DNA of 64,000 bases from Diorhabda sublineata (GCF_026230105.1 NC_079485.1:25525572-25589571); one strand, 5' to 3'. Positions 1 through 11,667 are shown, numbered from the stretch's first letter. The notes: generated by a model from the sequence alone, not told the origin. A program made the numbers and translations.

Positions 1-99
1 TATTGTACACGTATTAAAGCTCCGCTCTAAATTAATTCTTACTGTATCAATTCTTGTGGTTCCTTAATTTGTTTTACTGTGCATTGGGGATTATATTGA

Positions 100-420
100 G
101 AGCTTTTCAATTGACAAAAGAATTAGATTTCTTTCAAAATTCCACTTTACATATCAATGTTCTTCGTCCTCTCCACACCATGAGCATCATGGACGATCCG
201 GAGTGCCCTTGGTGCATTGAGGAGGACGAAACCGCTGACCACGTTATCTGTGAGTAACTGCACTCGTACGAGAGCGGTTTAAACACCTGACCAAACCTCA
301 CAACTTGCCTAATGACATCCAAGGGCTCAAGCCAAAGCGCCTGGTCGGCTTCTCAAGAGACATCAGCCTTTGGTAACGTCAAGTGGAGCATGACGGGCCT
401 ACCACCAAACAGGACAACGC
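100..420 (+). mobile_element. 3' end of an R1/Jockey-like LINE (pseudogene fragment)
   Basis: The + frame reads LHTMSIMDDPECPWC then a C-terminal H-X3-C, a CCHC-like zinc motif (C-X2-C-X8-H-X3-C) found after the RNase H region of R1/Jockey-type non-LTR retrotransposons. A related, inverted copy lies at 30090-30840 and shares the phrase LHTMGITNDPECP as well as downstream nucleotides around 'taacgtcaagtggagca'. The reading frame is broken after the motif and the 5' part is outside the window or lost. Clade assignment is approximate. Confidence 0.6.
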
Positions 421-700
421 TTTTATATTAGTTTAAAATCTTTCGATAAAAATAATATTCATTTGCCCCTCATGCAATATAGCCAATGACGACATCCTAT
501 AATAATTATAAAAAAGAAGAAGTTGAATTGTCGGCCTCTAACCTAAAAAATTAGGTATATAATACTCGTTATAAGTGTATTGTGAATTCCATATTCAAGA
601 ACTAAGAAAATAATATGAATAGACTTCTAGAACAATTTTTTATTGAATCTTTAACTAGTGATTCAACTTTTATATAAATAAGAAATGAGTTGTAAATACT
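421..700. other. AT-rich sequence without recognised features
   Basis: No plausible exon, RNA gene or repeat end was recognised between the LINE tail and the repeat that starts near 701. Confidence 0.5.
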
Positions 701-890
701 GGGAAAAATGTCCTCACGTTACGGTGCCGACAATATTCATTTTCTATCTCGTTCGGGACATTTTATCTATACTGCGCATGCTTGAGGATGCGCAGAAACA
801 AGCTGAAACCTCGGAGGATAGAGAAATCGTTGACATTCTGTCTTCCTAAGTCAGAACAGCTTCCACTTATAGGAGTATTACATATATGGA
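701..890 (+). repeat. Short dispersed repeat, copy 1 (MITE-like)
   Basis: About 190 bp recurs in inverted orientation at 61782-61970. Shared landmarks in order are a run like 'gacaatattcattttct', 'tctcgttcg', a 'gcatgcttgag' core followed by 'atgcgcagaaac', then 'ggatagagaaatc', 'gtcttcc' and 'ggaacagcttccacttata'. The middle contains a self-complementary stretch around 'gcgcatgc'. No coding potential was seen. It is probably a non-autonomous transposon or SINE-like family, but I do not recognise it. Confidence 0.6.
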
Positions 891-1122
891 CCCAAACATA
901 TTTTGATACCATATTGAAAAACTTAAATATATATTTCGATCCATAGATATAATCTATACTGCTGAATATATATAATTTCTATGTTGAAAAGTTTTGCCAA
1001 TTTTAGAAAGAAACAACCTCTGGTGTAAAAAAGAGTTATCTTTGTTTCACTGTGCGGTTATTGATGGAACGAGATAAGTAGCGAAATATAACGGTGGAAG
1101 GAATATTATAGAAGAAATTAAT

Positions 1123-1149
1123 ATGGAGGATAGAGGTAAGGAGGACCAT
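1123..1149 (+). repeat. Isolated copy of the GAGGTAAGGAGGACCAT motif
   Basis: This 27-bp stretch matches the terminal repeat of the MITE-like element at 1363-1638 and of its relative at 45123-45435. It may be the left end of a second, overlapping or nested copy whose right end is missing. Confidence 0.5.
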
Positions 1150-1362
1150 GAATTAGGCAATAATTTTGTTCTGGCACCGATTAGTTAATTTTGGAGGTTT
1201 GCCAATCAAACTGACCCTCTGCCTACTTTAATTCGTCGGAACCAGAAAAAAATATAGATGAAGTATCGAGGGTGACATTTTTTTCCTCCGTCATGTATCC
1301 ATGGGGTAAGAACCAATAAATATTGATTTTAAATTATCAGTCCATAATATGAGGTTCGTACT

Positions 1363-1638
1363 AAGGAGGGTTGAGGTAAGGAGGACTATATCATATGGGA
1401 GCTTAGCTTAAAAACTGTCCGCTTGTAGACGGTAAATTATAATTGAAAATTTGACCAGAATGGCGCTCCCGTCGGACGAGATATCATATGAACTTAGTTA
1501 TTTTAAATAGAATGAAGTATGCAGTGTTAGAAAAGTTTAAAATTTACACTCATGCGATAGTAGCGCCTCCATAACATAAAGAATTTGATGGACACTTTCT
1601 GTAGCACAGAGATGGTTCTCCTTACATCTACCCTCCAT
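1363..1638. mobile_element. MITE-like element with terminal inverted repeats, copy A
   Basis: The left end at 1363-1389 (core 'gaggtaaggagga') is matched in reverse complement at 1612-1638 ('ggttctccttacatctaccc'). Inside, the left arm continues 'cttaaaaactgtccgcttgtagac' and an 'atggcgct' box. The same order is found in copy B at 45123-45435, read from its right end. The length is about 276 bp and there is no coding capacity. It sits just upstream of the msl-2 coding region and could overlap its 5' leader. Confidence 0.6.
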
Positions 1639-1903
1639 AGAAATTAAAAGGAACACTTGACAGCTCTTTCTTTGTATCTCATTCTAATATCGGTCACGAA
1701 ATTTATTGAAAGTGCAGTCTAGTATTACTTTGTCTATGTTTCGTTCTGTGCCATATTTAAAATTAATTGAACTTCGTACTTGTCATTATATGACAATTCG
1801 TAAACAAACAAAATTTGACAAACAACATAACCAAAATAGGAGAAACGGAGGAAACAATAATATCAAAATGAATGTAAAAGATAAATATATAGCTGGGCCC
1901 AAA

Positions 1904-3194
1904 ATGAATTCAACAAGTTTATATGTTACCACTACGCAAATAATATTGAAAGCAGATCCAAAAAATTCAAATTCATGGCAAGATCTTTATAGACTGATAC
2001 CATATTTACGAAATTCTTTGTGTTGTGTAGTTTGTTCAAATTTATTAGTAGATCCATATTCGCCAACAATAGCGCAGTGTCAGCATCACATATGTAAACT
2101 ATGTAAAGGGGGTCGAAAAAAAATTAAACCTGCTTGCGAGGGTTGCAGAGACTGTGTTGATTATTCAGAAAATAAAAGATTACGGATATTATTACAATGT
2201 TACAAAAAAATGTGTAGTTCTTTAATAAGTTCGCCTTTACTAAAATGCATTTCAATGCAGGAGTCAGAGCCGGGTACAGGCTTTGAAAGGGGGGCAAGTA
2301 ATTTATTATCATTAATAAAAGAGGGAGCTCTTTTTGAAGATGATTATAAAAGTAATGGAGGTTTACCAAAATCCACATATTCAATACTACCATGCATTTA
2401 TACTAATACACAAAGTAAACCAAACAATGAAAAACCTATTGTTCTAACTCCAAACATACAAAGATCTTCATTTTACTCTGTTTTATATCCTGGAAATGGA
2501 AGTAAAATTACCCTTAAAAGAAAAACAAAAGAAGGAAGTGGAACTGTATCCAAAGCTCTTGTAACAAATAGTAGGCCAAAAGAGCTTTCAGAAAAGGTAT
2601 GAAAAATGTAGGTTCAGATTGTAATATTTTCAAAATTGTACACATTTTTATGCTTATTTCAGACTTTATTCAAAAAGCCATGCACTGTAAAACCCAAAAA
2701 AGGCTGTAGATGTGGAAATGCAACAGCCACTCCAGGAAAGTTGACGTGTTGTGGACAAAGATGTCCTTGTTATGTAGATAGTAAACCATGTATAGAATGT
2801 AAATGTAGGGGGTGCAGAAATCCTCATATTAAAGAAGGTCAAAAAGTAAGTACTTGTGGGATTTCAAAAATTTCATTACCATCTTTGTGAAATAAATATG
2901 TACCTTTTATCATCGATGACTTATACATTCAACTAATATGATATGTAATTTGTTCAGGTGATACCACATATTCCTGATATTCAAATCCAGCTTCCAACAG
3001 TAACAACGACCACTACCATTTCCAATAAACCCCAGGTATCTTCATCAAAAATATCAGATATTAAAATAGAAGACATTGATTTGGACGAACAATTTGGAAG
3101 TTTTGGTAGAATAGGCGTAGCTGAACACTTCAAATCATTTGACTGTGAGTACTTCAATAACAAAAAGTATCAGTTAATGAACTGTGGATTATAA
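1904..3194 (+). CDS. msl-2: MSL2 homologue: RING-finger and CXC-domain E3 ubiquitin ligase
   Basis: Three exons: 1904-2596, 2663-2845 and 2958-3194, all joined in phase 0 with GT-AG introns, giving about 370 residues. The RING finger occupies roughly residues 40-84 (C41, C44, C59, H61, C64, C67, C78, C81). It follows the family's N-terminal helix region (MNSTSLYVTTT, SWQDLYRLIPYL). Exon 2 holds the CXC domain (about residues 245-283, GCRCGNATATPGK through CKCRGCRNPH), the DNA-binding module of MSL2. Family knowledge: in flies MSL2 targets the MSL complex to the male X; vertebrate MSL2 is a histone H2B ubiquitin ligase. I chose the Met at 1904 because it matches the usual MSL2 N-terminus and has an AAAATG context. 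The frame is open upstream to a Met at 1706, which would add 66 residues of low-complexity sequence. The protein is shorter than human (577) or fly (773) MSL2 because the RING-CXC linker is short. Confidence 0.9.
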
Positions 3195-3309
3195 TATAAG
3201 TAGATGATCATGGTAGTTTAAGTGATGAAAATTTCTCATAGATGTTTGAAAATCTATAAATAATACAATGTGTAGTAAAATTAACACATAAAATTTTTTA
3301 ATCAAAACC

Positions 3310-3315
3310 AATAAA
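3310..3315 (+). terminator. Poly(A) signal AATAAA for msl-2
   Basis: The first canonical AATAAA lies about 115 bp after the stop codon. Confidence 0.5.
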
Positions 3316-5764
3316 TTGGAAATATGAAAGTTATGAGACAATGTTTTGTTATGATTATATTAAAGCTATATTCTTCATAACACTGTCAAAATAGTAAAGA
3401 TAATTGTTAATATGCAATATTATGAATCCTGTGATTAATTTGCATTGTAGTTTATAGGAGTGAATGATGCAAAGCACCTGTAAGAATATAAAATTTTCAA
3501 TCGAGTAATGTAATGCTGCCATAGCACTAGTGAACAAAACAATCAGATAATTGGCAGGATTTCTGAAGACCAAAAGTAATAACCAAAAAAGACTTGACAA
3601 GATTCATTTTGGGAATGCGAGAATTACAATGCCACTTTGTTGTTACAAGCACTGCACTGCAACAAAAATTTACTCGTAGTATAATTACCCTATTATTAAA
3701 AAAGAACTCTGAAACTGGAAAGAACGTTCTTTCTCATAGGAATATATTTTATTTAGTGATTTTGTCATTTCTGTTGCAACCACAGTGAGTTCAATTTGAT
3801 TCAGGAAGGTCATTTTACAGCTGTTCAATACATAACAGTGATGCTGAGGAATTTTTATTAATCCACGATAATGCTGATAGTGCTTGTGCTAGTGTAGTAT
3901 AAAGTTACCTTTAGGAAGTGCAACTCTAGCTTAGGTCGCAAGAAGCCCGAATGACCTTTTATTGAGGTTACCATAAATTGCTATTTAGATTTAACAAACT
4001 ACTGTAAAATCCCGCTTAACGCGGGGATAAACTTATTTTTTGTGATGAGAAAGTACATGAATGTAACATTGAATTGAATGTTGATATTTTTTATCATTTT
4101 AAAACTTCTAATTGTAATTTTTACTTTAGTTGTAGGTGGTTATAATGTCCCATTATCAGCAGACATTTTACCAGTAGTATGTAATGAAGATAATGCTGAA
4201 ATGAACATTATGTGACAGATGAACATGAACACTTCTAGATGTAAATTTTAATTTACCATAGTTCCTAAAAAGAGTTACAAAAAGTTGTTCTGAATCAGGA
4301 ACTTCTTGCCCAAATTTATTTTTTATCCGTGCACAAAAATTTACTTACAGATTATATTAATCTATTTGTATTATGGTGATATTTTATAAAATTAGGTTTA
4401 GTACTGAAGTCGTCTACAACTTTATTTTGAATATGATCATATTGAACTACAAAACTTGAAAATTTATACCTAGTAAAAGTAGAAACAGCATTTTAGATTG
4501 ATAAATATTTTTTTTTACAATGTAAATAGTCAATAGTTATTTGATTATGTGTATATAACATTTGAATTTGTAGGTAGTAAACAAAACCTTTTTGCAATAC
4601 CAAATAAATTAATTTATAATAAGCATCCACTGTACTACTCACAAAGCTGATCAAATGAGAGAGTGTAGAGACGCTCAACGTTTTTTCCCTTGAGTGAAAG
4701 GGCTCAAAATTTAAGTATAATGAATTCCTCACGACGTGCTAGTGGAGATGCACTTCAAACTTCAGTTAACTTCGTAAAAACGAGTAGTGTAGTGGAGCCA
4801 TTACATATTATAAATCACTGACATCAGCCAGTTATCAGAACTGTTAGTTAACTTAATATATTCAACATTTTTACATGGCAGCTATACTTATTATTTAAAA
4901 ACATTATTCAAAGTTGCAAAACTAAATATTGAATCTTCATTATTCATTATTAACGACAAAAAGTAAAACAAAAATACATCTGATCTTACAAATGAAGCTC
5001 TTCCGCAGTTCAAGACAACTTTTGTAGTTTGATCAAAATTCATGATCCAGGTGCATATCCAAATTTGAAAATATCCGAATAATCTTCCTGATTGTTCACT
5101 TTCAGTCAATTACTTGTAAGAATTATCACATTTTTTTGAGGATTGTCAGTTTTTTTTCAATATTCTGTTTATGATTAGATTGGTTTAGGGTACTTGCATT
5201 TTTTAGAAAGTATTCATGTTTTTGTTTATTTTATAAGTTTAATGTGAAATAATATCAGAAAGTAAAATATTTAATTAAAAGTGAAAGAATAATATTTAAA
5301 CATTTAATTGAAAATCGCATAAATTTGAAATTTTTAACTAATAAGAAAACGAATAAGAAAACGATTCTCAATGAATTTCTGTTGTGACGTCGTAGGTTTA
5401 ATAAAAACAGCAGTTGTCTGTTTAGTGATCTCGAGGTTATCGTTGCCGGCAACGTAGTGTATACAGTTTTTATTTATTAGTTAAGTATAAATAAAACATT
5501 TTTCTATATATAAGAATAAAATGAATACTTTTTATAGGTTAAGTTCTTACATTATTACATTAACACGTTAGAAATTAAATGCAATTACTATAAAATATTA
5601 AAATAAGTTAAATTTGAATCTTACATTAAAATGATCCTAGCAACAAAAATAATTACATCCTCAAAACGATCAATACTTTCAAACCATTTTGTTGTAGTAT
5701 ATTGGAATTTCATGGAATCATAAAAAAACTTAGTCGTGGTTTTTTTACATCCTGACACAAAACA

Positions 5765-5839
<75 letters not shown>

Positions 5840-6204
5840 ATTTTTCAGATTAATCAAAGTTTAACAATAACACTTATTTTAGAATAACCGAGAGATAACT
5901 GTCGTATAACTTTGTATCATATGTTCAGTGTTTATTTTATACCTAGGACGTCACACAATATATCAACCTTACTGCAATTTCAAACTACCTACAAAATTTT
6001 AAAATTTTCAATTTTCAACATTGTCAATAAACTATATGATAAATTCTTATCTATGGATTTCTCAATCATTTCACTTTTATAACATTCTGTGACTATTTGT
6101 AATATTTTCTTCAATGCTAGATTTAGAGCAAAGATCTAATCTGAAAGGTTGAATGTTACCTTTACGTTAAGTTTTGTATAAGTTTCCTTAAGATTAAAAG
6201 TAAC
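3316..6204. other. Intergenic AT-rich sequence
   Basis: No convincing exon was seen; open frames here are short and without recognisable motifs. The stretch holds a pogo/Tigger-type terminal repeat look-alike near 4002-4026, a 14-bp perfect palindrome at 5441-5454 and an (AT)n tract at 5767-5837. Confidence 0.5.
5767..5837. repeat. (AT)n microsatellite
   Basis: About 71 bp of uninterrupted AT dinucleotides. Confidence 0.97.
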
Positions 6205-7435
6205 ACATCACTCAATAAGTCTTGTGACTAAGAAAAACACATTTTTTGCCAAAAATCGATTTTATTCATCAATGTAAAATCCTAAAAAACTATACAATCG
6301 TACCAACGCTTCTCTATATTTTCGATGCTGTGTTTGTTTGAGGGATTTATCTTTTGTCTTTTGCCCCCAAATAGGCAATGGCTTCGTCATTTGGGCTTAA
6401 TTTCTTATTGGCGAGCATCTTTTGACTGACATCAGCCAGTAGTTACTGGGAGCCAGATCTGGACTATATGGTGGATAAAGAGCGATTCGAAGTAAATTCG
6501 TTCAATTTCACTATCGTTGCCATCGACTTGTAAATCGGTGCATTGTCTTGTATTTTTCTTCGACATATGAGGCCGTTTTCCCTAGATTTTTCCATTCAAC
6601 GAATCCAACAACTCTGTATTATTCGCTATTCATTGTCTCTTCTTAGTCGATGAACAAAGTTCCATGCGCATCCCAAAATACTGAAGCCATAACCTTTCCA
6701 GCTGACTGTTGTGCCTTTGGACGCTTCGGACGTGGTTCACCGGCTGCAGTCCACTCACATGATAATCGTTTTGATTCCGGTGAGAAGTGATAGATCAATG
6801 TTTCATCCATTGTCACGTATCGACGCAAAAAATCTGATTTATTACTTGTAAACATGCCAATAACTGCGCTGAATCATCAACATGTTGTTTTTGATCTACT
6901 GTGAGTGAACGCGGCACCCACTTTGAAAAAAGCTTTCTTATGGTCAAATATACATGCATAATTGTGAACACACTGCATTCTGACTTGGTTACGGCCACAG
7001 CTATCTTACGCAATTCCAATTTACGATTAGATATAACCAATTTGTGAACTTTTTAAATGTTTTCTGGAGTAACCACCTCAATTGAACGACCAGAACGTTC
7101 ACCATCATCGGTGTCTATAAGACCACGTTTGAATTCAGCTAACCAATATAAAATTATTCTTTTCGATAGAGCAAAGTTCGGATAACACTTTTGAACCCAT
7201 TGCTGAACTTGTACAGTATTTTTTATTCATCAAAAGCAATAATAAATTAACAATCGAAATTGTTTTGAAAATAACAGAAGTAGATTCACTTTAAAAGCTG
7301 TCACTTTTTTCTGACTAATCGAAATGTGAAATTCCACACATAGTCTTTGGAATGTTGGTACTTCATAAACGTCATATGGATTTGACAATGGCAGCCCCAT
7401 CTGTGTGTCAGTCACACGACTTATTGAGAGATGTA
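6205..7435 (-). mobile_element. mariner-like transposon, family 1, inactivated
   Basis: The ends are inverted: 'ctcaataagtcttgtgact' at 6211 and its complement ('gtcacacgacttattgag') ending near 7428. On the - strand the transposase is broken into short frames. The clearest, ending at 6643, reads RYVTMDETLIYHFSPESK and MASVFWDAHGTLFID, the DD34D mariner catalytic core around its first and second aspartate. Several stops and frameshifts make it inactive. A second copy of the same family is at 56740-57705. Confidence 0.85.
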
Positions 7436-7919
7436 TACCATAATAAGTCTGATTGATTTCTAATGATACTTGGTGTACAAATGAAGGGTCAAAAATATTA
7501 TTGCCATTTAGAAATTACTTCCTGACTGAAGATACTAATGTATCTTGTACTTACATATTATTATGTGTTATGAATACACCACTTTCTCAAAATTTTAATT
7601 CTATTCTGTAATTGCATCGTGTAATGCATTTCTAAAGAAAAATGTGCCTTAATAACATATAATACTGTCCATATAGTTCTCTTTAATGTTAGTCACTATT
7701 TCGCCTTCCTTGTTAATAACTGCAAACACTCGATTTTTATTTGTACACGGAGATTTTAGATTGTTTCATAAATCTCGCTTATGTATTCATATCACAATTG
7801 TTTATGTAAGTATATAATTCACTCATACCGAAGATTTATAAATGCCTATACTATAACAAAATCTGCAGATATATATTTATCACTTTAAAAATTATTATTT
7901 CTGAAATTATAATTGGTAT

Positions 7920-8845
7920 TAGTAAATCAGTAATAAACCAACACAACCGGTCAAAAGATTTTGCCCATCCACATTATTTCGATGCACAATTTCGGCATTC
8001 TCTGTACCAATTTTAACAGATAATAGTCGTCTATTTGGTTCCATTTGTTTTTCAGGATATTCCAAAAATGTGGAATGGGAATGAAGTAGGACACAGCTTT
8101 CTGACATCCCAGACCAATTTGCCCCACAACAATTCAAAGGGGGTCATTGTCATTCTGAAAGATACATTTTCTACCAATAAGGCGCTGGCCAGAACGTACT
8201 ACATTTTCCTTCAATTTTTTTTTCATAGTATTCTTTCGCATTTCCTCCAAAATATCCCCAAACCATTTCGGAGCCTCCGCCGTATTTTTCAGTCGGGATT
8301 ACATATAGATCTGACATTCGTTTTTCCTTTGGCCTGCGCACACACACTCAGACCCAAAAACCTCAAATTTTGACTTATCACTCCATAAAAATCGCTTCCA
8401 CTTTTCCTGCGTCCAATTTTTATATTATTTAAACTACTGGAACCGTTTTATTTTGACTTGAAATAATTTTCAACCGATAGTTTGTTGATTTCACCTTGTT
8501 TTACAACTAACATGTCTGCAATTGCGAGAACAAAAGCAATCCGTACAAGAACTTCACAAAAAGTATAAATCACAGCACGTTCTTGTGTCTCGCAGAGCCA
8601 AATGAGACTAAACTACAATCATAAACACCGAAAAAATAATTCACAGTTGAAGAATAATAAACAAATCTGCTGACAAAATATAAAAATGCAACCGTATAAA
8701 GTAAACAAATAACGGGCACTATTATTTTTTGATTGTTTCCACCTTCGCTTGACAATATGAGCGAGAAATTTGTTGAAGTGTATTTTTTTCAAATTAAATG
8801 AGTGGATTATGGGGTGGCAAAAACTTTTCACCTTTAGTGTATATG
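7920..8845 (-). mobile_element. Tc1-like transposon relic
   Basis: The - strand frames between about 8440 and 8200 read like a Tc1 catalytic region: NWTQEKWKRFLWSDKSKFEVFGS, followed by a glycine-rich MVWGYFGG-type segment. The right end near 8805-8845 ('ggggtggcaaaaactttt') matches that of the second copy, which ends near 26055. The left boundary and the identity of 7920-8150 are uncertain; that part may be another insertion. Confidence 0.65.
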
Positions 8846-9539
8846 AATGTTATGGTTGAACTGCAGAAGATACGTCACCATTACCTTTCATTTTAACATT
8901 TCAAGTAATTTCATCAGTTCTATTTGGAAGTAATGAATTAATTATTATCTATAATCTGATGTAGATATATATGGATCAAGATAAAATTGACATTCTTTAG
9001 TCAATAAATTTTTTACAAAATAAAATTCAGACTTTTATAATTCTGAGGTGTGTGTAAACAGTTCAAATCATTATACGTTGTAGAATCATAAATGCTGTTT
9101 TTGGAAAAAAGACAAATTATAAATACTGAATACTCTGTTTACTACATACTACAATATAATCTCTGAAGACTGTTCATCCTCAGTCTCTGAAGATAATTAC
9201 TTGGGTACAGAAACACGCGATAGTATTGTGAGTAATGTAGTGGTAGTAAACAAGAACAAGATCTGAATGAATATCATCAACGGTTCCAGATATTTCTAAA
9301 TTCTAAATGTACTTTGTTAGTGACGAATAGTGTTTGTATGAATATGAAACACACTGTATTTTAATTTGGCAAATGGAATAAAAGAGTTTCGTAAGTGTTT
9401 TAGTTTTTTATTACCTTCATAACCGAACGATCAATTTTCGTTATTAAACAGCTGATGAGATTTTTCAACGTGTTTTACTAATTTCGAAATCGGTATTAAT
9501 TTGAATTCTCCATACTAAACACACTAGTGGCGTAACTAG
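8846..9539. other. Intergenic AT-rich sequence, nothing recognised
   Basis: No exon-like frame, RNA gene or repeat end could be supported. Confidence 0.4.
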
Positions 9540-9775
9540 GCATTGGCTGGGATCCTGGCAGAGCTCGCTACGGTTTGACGGAGCGTAGATATGTGATCAA
9601 CAGTGGAGCGGTTATGGCGGAAACCACACTGATACTCACCTACTTGTTTCTCCATTTACTCTACCAGCTTTTGGTTCAACCTGCAGGTAAGTATTTTGTA
9701 GGCTGTACACAACGAAGCGATGCCCCTGTAATTTGAACTGACCATCTTATCAACTCTCTGGTAGATAACATAGCG
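9540..9775 (-). mobile_element. Non-LTR retrotransposon reverse-transcriptase fragment
   Basis: The - strand reads SSNYRGIASLCTAYKIL, then a stop, then VGEYQCGFRHNRSTVDHI and TLRQT. These are the 'NYRGI...' and 'Q.GF....ST.D.I..L' blocks of LINE reverse transcriptases. Only about 80 residues remain; no ends were found. Confidence 0.75.
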
Positions 9776-10239
9776 GCCAATGAATATTCAGAGCTTGAAA
9801 TTTTCGAAAGAAATAAAAGAATTTTGATTGAAAGAGAGAAATCACATGACAATATGGAAATTGAAGTTACTAAAATGTTACAGGAGTTAATAGAGGCCGT
9901 CTTGGTTAGGTAAGGTTAGAAGTGTATTGGCCGTCGTAAATGTAGTTAATAATTAAGGATTATACACAGTGAACACCGAAAATGGATCACTAAACCGATT
10001 ATTTTCGTGAAATATGCTCCTTTAAGCTGAATCGCAGTTTATTTCGTAATAATCTGATTATACTAAAAAAATTCTTTACGAACTGTCACAAATATGTCTG
10101 TAAAGGGCTTGAGGTTTTTCCAGATGCAATTGCATGATATTTTGCACCGACAAATAGTGTTCCTTTAAACAACGGAAAATAAAGTATAATGCCATGGCTA
10201 ATAAACTAGCAAAAACAAATAATACATATTTTTATGTAA
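9776..10239. other. AT-rich spacer, nothing recognised
   Basis: A short frame around 9780-9900 looks like charged low-complexity peptide but cannot be assigned. Confidence 0.4.
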
Positions 10240-11090
10240 TCATATATTTGTTACTAAAGACATTGTTTACACTACCACTACACCAACACTCAAAATTACA
10301 CTGTCTGACACGCGTTTCGATAACCAAATAATCGTCTTCAAAGACTGAAGGTAAACTATTACCTAATGAGTCGACTTACCTGTTTTATACTGAAGTTTCT
10401 CACCAATATACCTTCTTCCGCGAAAATTAATTCCAGCGAGAAAACTTCACATTTATTCCTTCACTATTAAACTATACAATGTGCTGTGATGAATTGGCCC
10501 TTTGTCCTTATTTAAGCTTTTCTTACAATTAGCAACTTCAATGGTTTCAAATGCATTCAACAATTTATTATTGGGTACATTTTTTAACAAATTTACATTT
10601 TACAGTGCCGTTGAGTACAGCTACTTCCTCAATAAAGGTCCTTTTCTTATTGTACCTCTTGATGTTAAGTGGAAAAGGAATTAAACGATGTACCAGAAAA
10701 TGGAGACTAGCTATTTTATGTTGGATACGATAAAAAGAATTAGCTGGAATATACCTGCACGTAGCGGTTTTTCCCTAAATACCTCAAATTCTAGCCTATT
10801 ACTATTCCTAATTACTAAAGTATTTAAAAATGATAACTGTCCATTATTTTCCATTTCATAGGTGAACTTGGTAGATGGATATTTTTAATTGAGTTCCAAA
10901 ATGAATTCGTCTACGTTTGCCTTGAATATGGCCAAAATATAATCCACATGCCTGCACTATACCCTGAGAAAATACTGAAACTCTTCACTGATTTGCTTTT
11001 AAAAATGACTCATGAACAGTTCAGCCATAAATGGTGATAGGCAATTGCCCATTGCTGTTCATTCGTCTTGTTTGTAAAATTCTTTATTTG
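10240..11090 (-). mobile_element. Penelope-like retroelement fragment
   Basis: The - strand between about 11070 and 10740 encodes broken reverse-transcriptase blocks: AMGNCLSPFMAELFMSHF, then CRHVDYILAIFKANVDEFI and ENNGQLSFLNTLVIR. This order and spacing are typical of Penelope-like reverse transcriptases; the usual catalytic D-D-x is changed to D-Y-I. Near 10305-10360 there is the 'gacacgcgtttcgataacc' and 'atcgtcttcaaagactgaag' type sequence that I associate with Penelope-like terminal repeats in insects. At least two frameshifts and in-frame stops are present. No endonuclease domain was identified. Confidence 0.75.
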
Positions 11091-11660
11091 TGTCAGACTT
11101 AATTTGACTAAATCGCGCTCGGTGGCCGAAACCATGTGAGTGAATCTACCAACAATATGATCTTCCGAGTATAACCTTTAGACATGCTCGACTTTTGCCG
11201 TTAAATCGTGCGAATTTACCTTCAATACGATCGAAGTATAATGCCAAGTGCACAACGAGTTGTGGGTATAAATTGATCCAACAAGACTTGTAAATTTTTA
11301 TATTAATGATTGGCACTGATGTAAAGTGTACTTTTGACAACTTTAAGTAAATCGATGAAGGATAAATTGAACCAATTAAAAATCACGTTCAAGTTCGAAG
11401 GTAGTTGATCCTGGTAGAATAAGTAGGCTTACCACCTGGAGTGAAATACATTGATAAATAATCAGAGCTTTTGAACTGTTTATATTTGGGGAAATAAGAA
11501 CTACTAGTATTGAAAGGTGTATGATTTATTTGTAAACAAATACAGATAACAGAAAAAAATCTAATTCATCAACCAATGCAATTTTGTTGAAGGCGTTTTA
11601 AAGAAAAATAAAATTTTAATCCCTATTAGAATTCTAAAACTAGAAAGAAAATGTATGCTT
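11091..11660. other. Intergenic sequence downstream of TPP2
   Basis: Nothing recognised apart from the likely TPP2 3' processing region at its right edge. Confidence 0.4.
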
Positions 11661-11661
11661 A

Positions 11662-11667
11662 TTTATT
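11662..11667 (-). terminator. Poly(A) signal AATAAA for TPP2
   Basis: TTTATT on the + strand, about 95 bp beyond the TPP2 stop codon in the direction of transcription. Confidence 0.45.

Noticed and set aside
5621..5857. Open frame with long IY repeats on the - strand
   Set aside because: It is the translation of the (AT)n microsatellite.
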